Source: Labilithrix sp.
Lineage (GTDB): Bacteria > Myxococcota_A > Polyangia > Polyangiales > Polyangiaceae
DNA: 33,239 nucleotides
Direction: 5' to 3'
NCBI GenBank assembly: GCA_019637105.1
Contig: JAHBWF010000085.1
Span: 1-33,239, forward strand
Positions 10,250 to 22,700 of the stretch are shown in pieces (the stretch's first letter is position 1; every line of letters begins with the position of its first letter). The notes under the pieces are model-generated. The model searched no databases. It saw only the letters and a list, made by a program, of their open reading frames with translations, and had not been told where the DNA came from. Made by a program: the position numbers and the translations under genes.

Positions 10250-10277
10250 GGCGCCCTCCGCCCTTCCGGCGGGCGCC
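10250..10277 (+). terminator. Hairpin directly after the AraC-type gene
   Basis: GGCGCCC (10250-10256) pairs with GGGCGCC (10271-10277), and CCG/CGG extends the stem inward after one mismatch. It begins at the base after the TGA. There is no T-run. Confidence 0.4.
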
Positions 10278-10395
10278 GGGCTCGGGCACATCGCAACGCC
10301 GCGCCAGCGCGCCGCGGTCTGCGGCGGCCGACGGCGGCGGCGTCCGCCGCGCGGCCGCGCCTGGACCTCCGAGCTGCGCGCGCCGGCGCACGTAG

Positions 10396-10401
10396 TAGAG
10401 T
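10396..10401 (+). promoter_or_regulatory. Candidate -10 box, leaderless start of the SixA-like gene
   Basis: TAGAGT, six bases, then GTG at 10408, with no Shine-Dalgarno. No clear -35 box. Confidence 0.4.
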
Positions 10402-10407
10402 GGCCGC

Positions 10408-10881
10408 GTGGAAATCTACCTGCTTCGATCGTCGATCGTGATCGGCGACGCGCCGTCCGTCCCCGAGGCGCAGCGCGGCCTCTCGCTCGAGGGGCGGCAG
10501 ATCGTGCGCGCGATCGGGAACAAGATCCGGCTGACCGAGGAGCCGAGCTTCGACCGCTTCGTCACGAGCCCGCTGCCGGCCGCCGTGCAGACCGCCGAGC
10601 TGTTCGCCGACCGCACCGACTACGTCGGCGTCGTCGAGACGCTCCCGCTGCTCGCCGCCGACGCGCCGGCGTCGGTGATCGCGCCGCTCCTCCTCGCGCG
10701 CGGCGAGCGGATGGTCGTCGTCGCGGACGAGCCCTTGCTCGCGTCGCTCGGCGCGTTCCTCGTCGGACGCCCCACGTTCCCGCCGGCGCTCCACGCGCAG
10801 GTGTCGGTGATCCAGGACCGCGCGCCGGCCTGGTGCCTTCGTCCGGGCGAGCTCGGCCGCCAGCTCCTCCTGGTGGCCTGA
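10408..10881 (+). CDS. SixA-like histidine-phosphatase-fold protein lacking catalytic residues
   Basis: 157 residues, the size and layout of SixA phosphohistidine phosphatases. The start MEIYLLRSS corresponds to the family's YLLRHG, with Arg7 kept but the phospho-accepting His replaced by Ser8 and Gly by Ser9. FVTSPLPAAVQTAEL corresponds to TSPLxRAxQTAE with the second Arg replaced by Ala. VVVADEPLL corresponds to VGHEP with the second His replaced by Asp. Three of four catalytic residues are therefore missing, while the fold-defining SPL, QTAEL and EP are kept, so it looks like a maintained pseudo-enzyme rather than debris. It may bind a phosphohistidine partner or regulate one. Its TGA overlaps the ATG of the next gene by one base, implying coexpression. 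Confidence 0.75.
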   Translation: MEIYLLRSSIVIGDAPSVPEAQRGLSLEGRQIVRAIGNKIRLTEEPSFDRFVTSPLPAAVQTAELFADRTDYVGVVETLPLLAADAPASVIAPLLLARGERMVVVADEPLLASLGAFLVGRPTFPPALHAQVSVIQDRAPAWCLRPGELGRQLLLVA

Positions 10882-12221
10882 TGCGCGCGCGCTCGAACGC
10901 CGCCGCGCTGCTGGCGCTCGCCGCGCTCGCCGCGGCCGGGTGCAAGCGCGACAACGCCGCGCCCGCGCCGCTCGTCGCGACGCCGCCTCCGCGGCCGGAC
11001 GAGCTGCTCACCGGACGGGCCGCGATGGGCGACTGGACGACCGACGCGCCGGGCGTCCGGCGCAAGATCGTCCCCGAGGACCTCCCCGCGCCGTTCGCGA
11101 CCGAGTCGGCGAAGAACCCTCCACGCCGGGTCCCGCGCCCCGCCGGCGCGTCGCCGGTGGTGCCGCCGGGCTTCGCGGTCAGCCTCTTCGCGTCCGACCT
11201 CTCGGCGCCGCGGATGGCGCGGGTCGCGCCGAACGGCGATCTCTTCGTCGCCGAGTCCGAGTCGCACAGGATCCGCGTCTTGCGCGACGCCGACGGGGAC
11301 GGCAAGCCCGAGGTCGTCTCCGTCTTCGCCGAAGGGCTGCGGCAGCCGTTCGGCATCGCGTTCCATCCGCCGGCCGATCCCGCGTGGGTGTACGTCGCGA
11401 ACACCGACTCGATCGTCCGCTTCCCGTACGTCGCCGGCGACACCAAGGCGCGCGGCCCGGCCGCGGACGTCTACGGCAGGGTCAGCGGCGGCGGCCGCCT
11501 CCCGGGCGGCGGGCACTGGACGCGCGACATCGTCTTCTCGCGCGACGGCTCGAAGCTCTACCTGTCCGTCGGCTCCCGCTCGAACGTCTCCGACGACGAG
11601 AGCGAGGCGCGCCGGGCGCGCATCTTCGAGCTGTCGCCCGACGGGACGAACGAGCGCGTCTACGCCTCCGGGATCAGGAACCCCGTCGGGCTCGCGATCC
11701 ACCCGGACACCGGCGAGCTCTGGGCGTCGGTGAACGAGCGCGACGAGCTGGGCGACGACCTCGTCCCCGACTACGTCACGCGGGTGGTGGACGGCGGCTT
11801 CTACGGCTGGCCCTGGTTTTACATCGGCAAGAACCAGGATCCGCGCCACGCCGGCAAGCACCCCGAGCTCCGCGACGAGGTGATCGTCCCGGACGTCCTC
11901 GTCCAGGCGCACTCGGCGTCGCTCGGGATGACGTTCTACACCGGCGCGCAGTTCCCCGCGGCCTATCGAGGCTCCGCGTTCGCCGCCGAGCACGGCTCGT
12001 GGAACCGGTCACGGCGCACCGGCTACAAGGTCATCCACGTGCCGCTGAAGGACGGGCGGGCGACCGGCGAGTACGTCGACTTCATGACCGGCTTCGTCAC
12101 GCCGGAGGGCGACGTCTGGGGCAGGCCGGTCGCGGTCGCGGTCGCCGCCGACGGCGCGCTCTTCGTGACCGACGACGCCGGCGGCTGCGTCTGGCGGGTG
12201 ACGCACCCCGGCGCCCCCTGA
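10881..12221 (+). CDS. Lipoprotein, PQQ-dependent sugar (sorbosone-type) dehydrogenase-like beta-propeller
   Basis: 446 residues. Signal peptide with lipobox AAGC (Cys21), then a Pro-rich linker to about residue 95. The rest is a six-bladed quinoprotein propeller of the soluble glucose/sorbosone dehydrogenase group: GFAVSLFASDLSAPRMARV, GDLFVAESESHRIRVLRDADGDGKPE, GLRQPFGIAFHP, YVANTDSIVRFPY, SGIRNPVGLAIHPDTGELW, and a C-terminal AVAVAADGALFVTDDAGG. Such enzymes oxidise sugars in the periplasm with PQQ; cofactor use is inferred from the family. The start ATG 10881 shares its A with the TGA of the SixA-like gene. Some relatives are annotated only as membrane-bound dehydrogenase domain proteins. 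A hairpin follows at 12317. Confidence 0.85.
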   Translation: MRARSNAAALLALAALAAAGCKRDNAAPAPLVATPPPRPDELLTGRAAMGDWTTDAPGVRRKIVPEDLPAPFATESAKNPPRRVPRPAGASPVVPPGFAVSLFASDLSAPRMARVAPNGDLFVAESESHRIRVLRDADGDGKPEVVSVFAEGLRQPFGIAFHPPADPAWVYVANTDSIVRFPYVAGDTKARGPAADVYGRVSGGGRLPGGGHWTRDIVFSRDGSKLYLSVGSRSNVSDDESEARRARIFELSPDGTNERVYASGIRNPVGLAIHPDTGELWASVNERDELGDDLVPDYVTRVVDGGFYGWPWFYIGKNQDPRHAGKHPELRDEVIVPDVLVQAHSASLGMTFYTGAQFPAAYRGSAFAAEHGSWNRSRRTGYKVIHVPLKDGRATGEYVDFMTGFVTPEGDVWGRPVAVAVAADGALFVTDDAGGCVWRVTHPGAP

Positions 12222-12316
12222 GCGCCGCGCCGTTCGCCGGCGCGCGGCCCGCCGGCGCGGCGCCGATCCCGCGCGGCGCGCCTCCCCAGGGGCGACGTGC
12301 TCGCCCACGCCCCCAC

Positions 12317-12341
12317 AAAAGCGAGCGCCGCCTGCGCTTTT
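12317..12341 (+). terminator. Terminator-like hairpin with A and T tracts
   Basis: AAAAGCG (12317-12323) pairs with CGCTTTT (12335-12341) around an 11-base loop, in which AGCGC/GCGCT can form an alternative inner stem. With A's on the 5' side and T's on the 3' side it is the best candidate intrinsic terminator in the window, about 95 bases after the dehydrogenase stop. Confidence 0.55.
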
Positions 12342-12383
12342 CGTCATCAAATGACTCGGCTGCCCGGCATCTGTGTCGGACAC

Positions 12384-13778
12384 ATGGCTCTCTTGGAAGC
12401 TGCGGAGACGCTCAAGCTCGACTACAATCCGGGGGCGCGCGACAAATCTCGAGGAAAATCGCCGGCGGCCGCTCGCGTCGAGCTCGTCGCCATCGTCGAC
12501 GGCCGCGCCTCGGTCCACCGCTTCCCGGCCCACGGTACGCTCGTGCTCGGTCGCGGCGCGAGCGCCGATCTCGACCTCGATCACGCGTCGGTGTCACGAA
12601 AGCACGCGCGGCTCCACCTCGGCGATCCCGTGGTCGTCGAGGACCTCGGGAGCGCGAACGGCACGCGGCTCCTGACGACGCGGCTCGACGCCCAGAGCAC
12701 GGCGCAGACGGTCGACCAGCGCCTCGCGCCGAACGCGCGGACCGCCGTGGCGAGCACCGCCTCCATCCACCTCGGCTCGGTCGTCGTGCTCGTCCGCGGC
12801 CTGACCGACGAGGCGCCCGCGCTGCCGACGGGGATGGTGATCGCCTCACCCGCGATGAAGGCGCTCGTCGAGCTGGTCGATCGCATCGCGGTGTCGCCGC
12901 TGAGCGTCCTGCTCGTCGGCGAGACGGGGGCGGGCAAGGACGTCGTGGCGCGCACGATCCACGCGCGCTCGCCGAGGAGCGGCGGTCCGTTCGTCGCGGT
13001 CAACTGCGCGGCGCTGCCGGAGCAGCTCATCGAAGCGGAGCTCTTCGGCCACGACCGCGGCGCCTTCACCGGCGCGACCATCGCGAAGCCCGGCCTCCTC
13101 GAGACCGCCTCGAGCGGCACGGCGTTCCTCGACGAGATCGGCGAGCTGCCGCTCGCGCACCAGGGGAAGATGCTCCGCGTCCTCGAGGGCGGCGAGGTCC
13201 AGCGCGTCGGCGCGCGGAGGGCGCGGCCGATCGACGTCCGCTTCGTCGCCGCGACCAACCGCGATCTCGCGCGTGAGGTCGAGCGCGGCGCCTTCCGCCG
13301 CGATTTGTTCTATCGCCTCGCCGGGATGACGCTCGCGATCCCCCCGCTCCGCGAGCGCCGGGAGGACGTCCTGCCGCTGGCGCGGCACTTCGCCCAGGGC
13401 GCGGGCAAGGCGCTCGGGAGGCCGGCGCCCGAGCTCTCGCCCGAGGCGATCTCCGTCCTCGAGCGCCACTCGTTCCCCGGCAACGTCCGCGAGCTGCGCA
13501 ACGTGATCGAGCGCGCCGCCGCGCTCGCGGGCGGCGCCGTCATCGCGCCGGAGCACCTCCACCTCGATCCGGCGCGCGACGCCGCCGCGCCTGTGGAGCG
13601 CTCCCTCGTGGTCCAGCCTCGCGACGACGACGAGCGCGCGCGGATCGTCGAGGCGCTCGCGCGGTGCGGCGGCAACCAGACACGCGCCGCCGAGCTCATC
13701 GGCGTCTCGCGCCGCACGCTCGTCAACCGCCTCGGCGAGTACGGCATCGCGCGACCGCTCCGCGACCGGAGGAGGTAG
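12384..13778 (+). CDS. FHA-domain sigma54 enhancer-binding protein (transcription activator)
   Basis: 464 residues from ATG 12384; ATG 12351 is an alternative, and the frame opens at 12297, but the terminator-like hairpin argues against that start. FHA domain about 32-138 with the phosphothreonine-binding signature LGRG (55-58), SVSRKHA (69-75) and GSANGT (89-94). AAA+ domain about 150-385: Walker A GETGAGKD (179-186), the sigma54-contacting GAFTGA intact (226-231), Walker B AFLDEIGEL (247-255), arginine-finger region FRRDLFYRL (304-312), sensor SFPGNVREL (363-371). A Fis-type helix-turn-helix ends it (NQTRAAELIGVSRRTLVNRL, 431-450). It lacks a response-regulator receiver; FHA suggests control by a Ser/Thr kinase. 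The kinase gene six bases downstream is the obvious candidate partner. Confidence 0.94.
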   Translation: MALLEAAETLKLDYNPGARDKSRGKSPAAARVELVAIVDGRASVHRFPAHGTLVLGRGASADLDLDHASVSRKHARLHLGDPVVVEDLGSANGTRLLTTRLDAQSTAQTVDQRLAPNARTAVASTASIHLGSVVVLVRGLTDEAPALPTGMVIASPAMKALVELVDRIAVSPLSVLLVGETGAGKDVVARTIHARSPRSGGPFVAVNCAALPEQLIEAELFGHDRGAFTGATIAKPGLLETASSGTAFLDEIGELPLAHQGKMLRVLEGGEVQRVGARRARPIDVRFVAATNRDLAREVERGAFRRDLFYRLAGMTLAIPPLRERREDVLPLARHFAQGAGKALGRPAPELSPEAISVLERHSFPGNVRELRNVIERAAALAGGAVIAPEHLHLDPARDAAAPVERSLVVQPRDDDERARIVEALARCGGNQTRAAELIGVSRRTLVNRLGEYGIARPLRDRRR

Positions 13779-16700
13779 CGCTCGATGGCGGCACGCAGCC
13801 TGTCGCGCCCGCCGACCGCGCCCACCGTCCGCGCCGGCGCGAGCGCGCGCACCCTCACGACGAGCGCGCCGGACCGGAGCCTGACGCCGGAGCACGAGCG
13901 CGCGCGCCGCCTCGCCGATCCCGAGGAGCGGCGCTCCGTCCGGCGGGCGATGACGCTCGGCGCGTTCGTCTGGCCCGCGTTCTTCCTCGTCGACCTCTAC
14001 CTCGGGCTCGTCGTGTACCCGGGCGCGCCGATCGCGCTCTACGCCGGCTTCCGCCTCCTCGGCGAGGTCGCCATCTTCGCGGTCTACCGCGAGAGCCTCC
14101 GCAAGGACATCTCGAGCCGGCGGCTCAAGGCCACCAACGCGCTCGTCTGCGCGCTGTGCTCGGTGCTCATCTCCGTCATGGCGCTCCGGCTCGGCGGGCT
14201 CGGGAGCCCCTACATCCACGGGCTGTCGCTCGTCATCTTCGTCGAGGCGCTCGCCGTCCCGGCGCCGTGGCGCGACACCGTCTGGTACGCCGCGCCGTCG
14301 GTCGCGAGCTTCCCGGCGATCGTGCTGGTCGCGTCGCTCTTCGATCCCGCGCTCGCGAGCGCGCTCCGCGACGGTGCCCAGCTCGCCGAGCTCGGCGCGC
14401 ACTACGTCATCCTGCTCGCCGCGGCGACCATCGCGGCCGCGAGCGGGCAGGTCGGCTGGAGCGCGCGGATGCAGCTCCGCAAGGCCCGCCGCCTCGGCCG
14501 CTACCGCCTCGAGGCACGCATCGGCGAGGGCGGGATGAACGAGGTCTGGCTCGCGTGGGACGAGTCGCTCCAGCGCAACGTCGCGCTGAAGATCCTCCGC
14601 TCGAGCGCCGAGACCGACGGCCGCGTGCTCGCGCGCTTCGAGCGCGAGGCGCTGGCGCTGAGCCGCTTGACCTCGCCCCACACCGTGCGGGTCTTCGACT
14701 TCGGCGCGAGCGACGACGGCGTCTCGTTCATCGCGATGGAGTACCTCCCCGGCGCGGACCTGCAGCAGCTCGTGCGCGAGAGCGGGCCGATGCCCCCCGA
14801 GCGCGCGATCGCCCTCGCGATCCAGGCGTGCCGCTCGCTGGCCGAGGCTCACGCCGCCGGGATCGTCCACCGCGACGTCAAGCCGGCGAACCTCTTCGTG
14901 ACGCGGATGGGCGATCAACACGACGTCCTCAAGGTGCTCGACTTTGGCATCGCGCGGCTCGTCTCCGACACGACCCGCACGCAGAGCGTCCGCGGGACGC
15001 CGGCGTACATGCCGCCGGAGTGCTGGATGGACGGTGAGGCGGACGCGCGGAGCGACGTCTACGCGCTCGGCGCGACGCTCTACTACCTGCTGAGCGGTCA
15101 CCCGCCGTTCGAGGGCTCCGACGCCGCCCAGCTCGTCCGAGCCCACCTGCTCCAGTCGCCCGACGCGCCGAGCAAGCGCCGCGGCGAGCCGCTGCCGGCG
15201 GCGCTCGACGACCTCGTCCTCTGTTGCCTCGCCAAGTCGCCGAGCGATCGCGTCGGGAGCGTCGGGGAGCTCGAGGCCGCGCTCGCCGACTGCGCGAGCG
15301 CGCTCGAGAGGACCTGGAGCGACGACGACGCGCGCGCCGCCTGGCTCGCGCGCGAGCGCGAGAAGGACGAAGAGCGCATGAGCCTCGTCGCCTCCTCGGG
15401 CCCTCGCTGAGCGCGCGCGCGCGCGGCCCCGCTCAGAGCGCCGACGGCAAGATCGCCAGGCGCGCCCAGCTCATGTCGGTGCCCGCGACGCAGTCCGGCT
15501 TCGTGGGGTCCGGGTTCTTCCAGCCGCCGCTGATGTCGCGCGCCTGGTAGCCGACGCGCGGCTGCCCCGTCGCCGTGAGCGCGATGGAGGGATCGTGGAG
15601 GAACCACGCGCCCACGGTGCAGTTCGGCTCGAGGAAGATCGTGTCCGGCGGCATGTCGCTGCCGCGCTCCACGACCGACAGGTCCCAGCTCGTCCCCTCC
15701 GCCACGCACGAGGGCTCGTTGCAGTACGCGATGCCGACGTCGTAGTTCAGCGCGAACGCGACGCGCGGGTGGTCGTCCTGGTCGAGCGCGAGATCGAAGC
15801 CGGAGCTGAGCGACTCTTCACCGCTGACGACGATGGCGCCCCAGGTGTCGCCGGAGGTGCAGTCGTCGTCGCACTCGAGGTACGCCATCTTCTTCGCGCC
15901 GGCGTCGTCCTTCGCGAGGAAGAGGACGCGCGGATGCCCGGCCCTCGTCAGCGCGAGCGAGATCTGCGGCTTGATCGAGACCGCCTCCAGCTCGCTCGCG
16001 TAGGCCACGCCGAAGCCCGGACCGCTCCAGCTCTCCGGCGCGGCGCAGTCGCCGGTGCAGAGCTGGTACGCGCCCACGAGGAGCGGCGAGCCGTCGTCGC
16101 CGGTGAGGTGCGCGACCGCGGCGACGTGGGCGTTGCCCTTCGCGTCGAAGCGGAGGGTCGCGCGCTCGAAGATCTCGTCCCCGATGACGCTCGTCTTCCA
16201 GCTCCCGGCGGCGTCGCAGTCGGCGTCGCACGCGACCCACTCGGTCTTCGGCGGCTTCTGACCGATCCCCAGGTACGCGACGTACGTATGCATGAGGAAG
16301 CGCGGCCGGCCCTCCGAATCGAGCGCGAACGCCTCTCCCGTGACCTCCTTGTCGCCGCCGTGCGTGACGATGGTCGTCGTCGTCCATCCGCCGGGCGTCG
16401 TGCAGTCGCCCGCGCAGGAGGCGTAGTACACGCTCGCGTACGCGGAGAGGAGGACGCGCGGCTCGCCGCGCGCGTCGAGCGCGAGCATCGCGTTGGCGAC
16501 GGTGCCGTCCGTGTCGAAGCGGACGACCTTCACGGCGTCGCCGCCCGCGCAGTCGGAGGGGCAGTACGCGTAGTAGGCGCCGCCGCCCGCGAACGCCGGG
16601 TAGACGGCGTGGATGCCGCCGCTGGCGTCGATCTCGATCGTCGGCGCGCCGGTGTTGTCGACCTCTTCGCCGGTCGGGAGGAAGAAATGCGCCGCGGGCG

Positions 16701-19700
16701 CGGCGCTGTCGCCGCCGGCGGGTTTGTCGCCGCCGGCGGATCGGCCGCCGCCGGCGTCGTCCTCCGAGGAGGTGCAAGCCGCGAGAACGAAGCCCAGAAG
16801 CGCGAGGGAAGTCCGACGGAATGAACGAATCACGAGTCCTCCGATGAAGTGCGCCGCGGCTCGAGCGGCGTGCGGACACGAATCGCAACGCACGTGCCAC
16901 GGTCGACCGCGCGAAGACCCGCGCGCTTGCGGGCGCGCGCGCCGCGAAGATGCGCGCGCTGCGCACGCGCGCCGATGCGCAGGGTGCGCACGCGCGGGGC
17001 GGCGGACGGCTCGCTACGGGCGCGATCGCGCGCGACGTCTCGCCGTCGCCGAAGCTCCCCGGGAGGTCGAGCCTCGTCGCGTATCCGCTCCCCTCGGGCG
17101 GCGCCCTCACGCTCGTCACCGACGTGGACCGGCGGCTCTGGGCGAAACATCTCGACGGCGCGAGCTGGACCGACACCGAAGGCCGGCGCCCCGCTCACGG
17201 ACGCTCTGGCGACGCTCGACGGCGTCCCCTTCGCGCGCGACGCGGAGTTCTGAGCGACGCGGCGACGCCGCGCCTACTGCCACACGCGGCGGACGTGCAC
17301 CTTCGTGCCGGCGACGCGGTCGACCTCCACGGCGGTGGCGATCACGACGCGGCCGTCCGGGTGGTGCGCGATGAAGACGTCGCGGCCCCCCTTCTCGCCC
17401 GCCGCGAACGAGAGGAGCCGCTTGCCGCCGTCTCCGAAGGACGCGTCGAGCTGCCCGCTGGGCAGAAGCCGGGCGAGGCCGATCGCGTTGTCGGCGGCTC
17501 GCGCGGCGGCGACCACGGTGACGCGGCCCTCGGCGTCGAGCGACGAGCGCGCGTCGCCCCCGAGCAGCTCGCCCCAGTCGAACGACACCGCCCCGGTCCC
17601 GCCGAACGAGCCGTCGAGGGCGCCGTTCGCCGTGAGGAGCACGACCGCGGCTTTCCTCGTCATGCCGCCGGCCGACGACGTCCCGGTCAAAAGGACCCTC
17701 CCCTGCGGGAGGACGTGCACGGAGCGCGCGGAGCCGTTCGGCAGCGCGCCGGCCGCGACGACGGCGACGCCGTCGCCCGCGTGGAACGACGTGTCGTTGG
17801 TGCCGTCTTCGTCGACGCGCCACGCGACCATGCGCGTACCGCCGGCCGAATCGGAGGTCCCGGCGCACACGATCTTGTCGGCGGTGGCCGCGACGGCGTG
17901 GCAGACGTCGTCCGTGCCGACGCGCGCGGACGGGAAGACGCCGAAGAACTCCGCGTTGTCCTCGAGCCGACCGTTGGACTTGAAGCGCGCCATGACCATC
18001 CGGCGACCTCCCGCCTCGGGGTCGTAGACCGTCCCCGCGATCACGGGTCGTCCGTCCGGCATCGCGGTGACGGCCCAGGCGACGAGGTCACCCGACCAGT
18101 CTGGACGCGGCGCGTACTGCGTGAAGGTGTAGCCCTTGCCGTCGAACTCCGTGTCGGCCGCGCCGTTCGCTCGGTAGCGCGCGAGCGCGTAGCGCGAGCC
18201 CCCCGTCGTGATCGTGTAGCCGGCGAGGAGCACGCGGCCGTCGGGCGCCAGCGCGAGCCCGGTCGCGGTGTCGTCGGTGAGACCGCCGTCGAAATAGAAG
18301 TCGGTCCGCGCCTGCCCGGTGTTGCCGAACGAGGCGTCGGGCGCGCCGTCGACGCCGAGGCGGAGGACGACGAAGTCCTTGGAGACGGTCCCGCTGACGA
18401 GCGTCTTGCCGTCGGGCTGAACGACGACGCCGCTCACGGACGCGTTCACGTTCAGCGTGACGGCGCCGCCCTGGCCGAACGTGAGGTCGGGCTCGCCCGG
18501 ACGGCCGCGCACCACGAGGGCGGCCTTCTTCTCGCTCCGCAGCTCGCCGCTCGCGTCCGACGCCGCGATCGTGATCTCCGCCGGCCCTTGCTGCGCGTCG
18601 CCGGTCGCGGCGAGCGTGAGCGTCCCGTCGGCGGCGCCGGCCGACACGACGAGCGGGGCGGCGCTGACGCCGGCCGGGAGCCCCGACGCGGTGATCGTGA
18701 TCGGCCCGTCGAAGCTCTTGCGCGCGATCCCGATCCCGACCGCGGCGCTCGAGCCCAGCACGAGCGGCGGCACGTCGACCGTCGTGATCTCGAACGAGGC
18801 GTTCGCCCCCGGACCGGCGTCGTCGCCCGGGCAGCCGGGCCCCGGACACGACGCCGGCGACGGCTCATCCCCCACGCATCCAACCATCACCCCCAACGCG
18901 CCGGCCGCAAGAAAGCCGAGGATCCATCGCATGGGCGGGCAGGTTAAGCGTGATCCTCACCCCCGCCAACGCACGCTTGGGTGACACGCGGCGGCCGCGG
19001 ACGTCGGGGTTCCGCGGCCCGCCGTAGCCTCTCGGCGGTCCGCTCGAGGCGCCCTCCGTTTGCGCGCCCGAGGACGGCCTGCGGTCGCGTCCTCACGGGG
19101 TGGGCCCGCGGTGCGCGCGTCGAACACGAGCCCCACCCGCACGTCGGATCGGCTCGCGACGTCGCAAACGTCGAAGATCCCTGTTGTCGGCGTCGGCCGG
19201 AGATTCCGAGGGCCGCCGGGAGGGCCGGATCGCGAAGACCCCAGCCTCCACGTAACCACCTGACCTCATTGGACCCACATGTAGGTTCTCAGGGCACACC
19301 TCTTGCTGCTCGAGGCGCATCCCCCGATCCGAGGAAACCGAATGAAGCTCTCGAAGACGATCCCCACCAGCATCCTCTTGCTCGCCCTGACCGCGGTCGG
19401 GACCGCCTGCACCGCCGACGCCGCGGACGACGACGACGTCGCCGAGAGCAGCGACGAGCTCCGCCGGCTCGACGCCTCCGAGGTCGTCGGCGACATCACG
19501 GCGGACGGTCGCTTCATCCCCCTCGACGCGCCGGCGCTCGGGCTCGGCGTCCCGGCGAACCGCCCCGCCTACCGGGCGCTCCGCTTCCAGGCGCGCGCCG
19601 GCGACCGGCTCACCGCGGAGGTCCACACTCCGAACGGCGCCGACACGCTCGCGTACATCCTCCGAGACGACTTCGCGACGCTCGCGCGGAACGACGACGT

Positions 19701-22700
19701 CGAGGGCTCGCCCGGATCGCGCGTCGCGTTCCGCGCGTCGCGGACGGGCACGTACTACCTGGCGTTCCGCACGAAGGAAGGCAAGGCGACTCGGTTCTTC
19801 GCGCGCCTCGCGGCGACGCCGGCGGGCGCGAGCTCGTGGACCGACGGGTGGCCGACCGAGGACAACTACGGCCGCCCCTGGCCGCCGGCCGGCGGGCACC
19901 CCGTGAACGCCCAAGGCGACGGAGGGTTCCACACGATCAACGCCAGCGGCTGCGGCTGGGCGGACGCCCGGACGGGATACTCCATGCCGTACGCGAGTCG
20001 GACGTGCCGCGTCGACACCGACAACGCGAAGATCACCTGCAGCGCGTCTCCCAGCATCTGGGGATCGATCACGATGGACGTCGCGGCGGACGGCACGTTC
20101 CGTTCGAACCACGGCGAGATCCGGATCGCGGGACGCGTCTACGCGGGCGGGCTGTTGACGATCTCGAGCTTCGAGGCGCAGTACTGCCGCTGGAACGGCG
20201 ACGGCCGAAGGGTGCACGACGCCGTCAACTATCAGGACCTCGCCGGCGTCGTGCAGCTTCCGCGCTGAGCGAGACGTCGAGGCGCGCGAGGGCCGCCTGC
20301 GACGCGGGCGGCTCCGGCACGAGCGCCCGCCCACGCGCTGGGTCGACCGCGCGATCCTCTCAGGCGCCGTGCGGCCCCGTCGCCTCGTAGACCTCGCGGA
20401 CGAGGTCCATCCCCGGCTTCTTCTTGCCCTTCGAGATCGCCCACACGGTGTCGCGGAGGAGCGCGTTCACCGGCACGCGGAGGCCGTGCTCGCGCGCGAC
20501 GTCGACGACCTCGCCGTTGAGGAAATCGACGGCCGGCGTGCGGCCTCGCTCGATCGCCGAGAGCATCGAGCTCTTCATGCGCCGGAAGCGGAAGCCGACC
20601 GCGAGGAGCAGGCCGTGCTTGGCGACGAGGCCGGGCGACCCCGCCGCGCGCTTCTCCTCGTCCGTCAGCGCGATCCACGACAGGTCGAGCGTGCCCGACA
20701 CCTTCTCGAGGCGGACCCCCTCCTTCTGCGCGACCTCGACGACCTCGGTCATGATCTCGAGCCCGAGGCGGCGCACCATGCGGTGCTGCATCAGCGCGCC
20801 GAGGCGATCGCCGCCGATCGTGCCGAGCGAGGAGATCGCGCAGTTGATCGCCAGCTTGCTCCAGCGCTTTCCGCGGAGGTTCTGCGTCGTCTCGACCGGC
20901 CCGACCGCCTCGAGCGCGCTCACGAGGTCGTCGTGGTCCGCGCCGAACGGATCGCCGTCCGGGTAGCCGAGCGTGAAGCCGCCCGCCGCCGTCTTCTCGT
21001 ACAGGCCGGGCTCCGGCATCGTCGCGCCCCAGCCGACGACCGCGCCGATCACGCGATCGTCGCCGACGATCTTCGCGACGCGACGCTCGCACAGGCCGTT
21101 CTGCAGGCAGACCATCGCGCCGTCGTCGGCGAGCGCGCCGAGGGCCGAGCGCGCCGCCTCCTCGACGTGCGGCGGCTGCGTGGCCAGGACGACGTAGTCG
21201 AACTTCTCTCCCTCGGGGACGCCGAGCGAGGCCTTCGCGCGCACGAGGCGCGGCGCGCCCTCCCCGACGACCTTGAGGCCGCGCTCGCTCACCGCCGCGT
21301 GGATCGACGGGTTGGTGGTGACCACCGTGACGTCGCGCCCGGTCTCGGCGAGGGCCGCCGTGAGGACGCCGCCGATGGCGCCGCAACCGACGACGAGAAA
21401 ACGGGGAGAAGCCAGGACGTCGGACATCGGTGCTGCCTTTTCTCGGTCGGGTGTGCCGGGGCCGGAGCCCCGCGGCCGAGCGGGCCCACCTCTAGCACCT
21501 TCTCTCCGTTCGGCCAGCACGCTCGCAGCCCGGCTTCCGCCGCGCCCGCTTCCGGGGCATCCTCCCGCGCGCTCCGATGGCTCTCCCCTCGATTCGCGCG
21601 TCTGCCGGGCTCGTCGCCGCTCTCTTCCTGTCGGTCGGCCTGCCGGTCGTCGGCGCCTGCGGAGGCCACCGCGGGGCGTCGGCCCCGTCCGGCCCGAGCG
21701 AGCCGGCCCGCCGCCTCCACGCGCTCTTCGCCGAGGAGTGGGAGCACGAGATGCGCGAGCACCCCGTCTGGGCGTCGGAGCTCGGCGACATGCGCGGCGC
21801 CGCCCTGTGGGACGACGTCGGCCTGACGGCCGAGACGCGGCGCGCGGCGCACGACAAGGACGTGCTCGCCCGGCTCGACGCGATCCCGCGCGGCGGGCTC
21901 TCGCGCGAGGACGCGCTCAGCTACGACCTCTTCCGCCGCCGCTACGAGGAGGCCGTCGCCGGGCAGGCGTTCCGCCTCTACCTCTTCCCGATCAACCAGC
22001 GCGGCGGCGTCCAGACGGCCGACGAGGTCGCCGACGCGCTGCCCTTCACGACGGCGAAGCACTTCGAGGACTGGAACGCCCGCCTCACGGGCTTCCCTCG
22101 CTACATGGACCAGACGATCGAGCTGCTCCGCGAGGGCGCCCGCACGGGGATGACGCACCCGAAGGTCGTCATGCGGCGCGTGGTCGCCCAGATCGACAAG
22201 CAGATCGTGACCGATCCGACGAAGAGCCCGTTCTTCGCTCCGTACCAGAGGGCCGCGACCGCGACCGCCGCCACGTCCGTCTCCGCGGCGGAGCGCGAGC
22301 GGCTCGCGAGCGAGGCGAAGCGCGCGATCTCCGAAGCCGTCGTCCCGGCCTTCGAGAAGCTCAAGGAGCTCTGGACGACGACGTACCTCCCGGCGTGCAA
22401 GGACGAGGTCGGCGCGTGGCAGCTGCCGAACGGGCGCGCGCTCTACGCGTACCTCGTCCGCGCGCACACGACGACGTCGCTCACGCCCGACGAGGTGCAC
22501 GCGATCGGCCTCCGCGAGGTCGCGCGGATCCGCGGCGAGATGGAGGCGGCGAAGGCGAAGGCCGGCTTCAAGGGGTCGTTGAAGGAGCTCTGGGACGTCC
22601 TCCGGACCGATCCCGCGTTCTACTTCGCGGACGGCGCAGAGCTCCTCGTCGCGTACCGCGATCTCGCGAAGCGCATCGATCCCTTGCTCGTGAAGGTCTT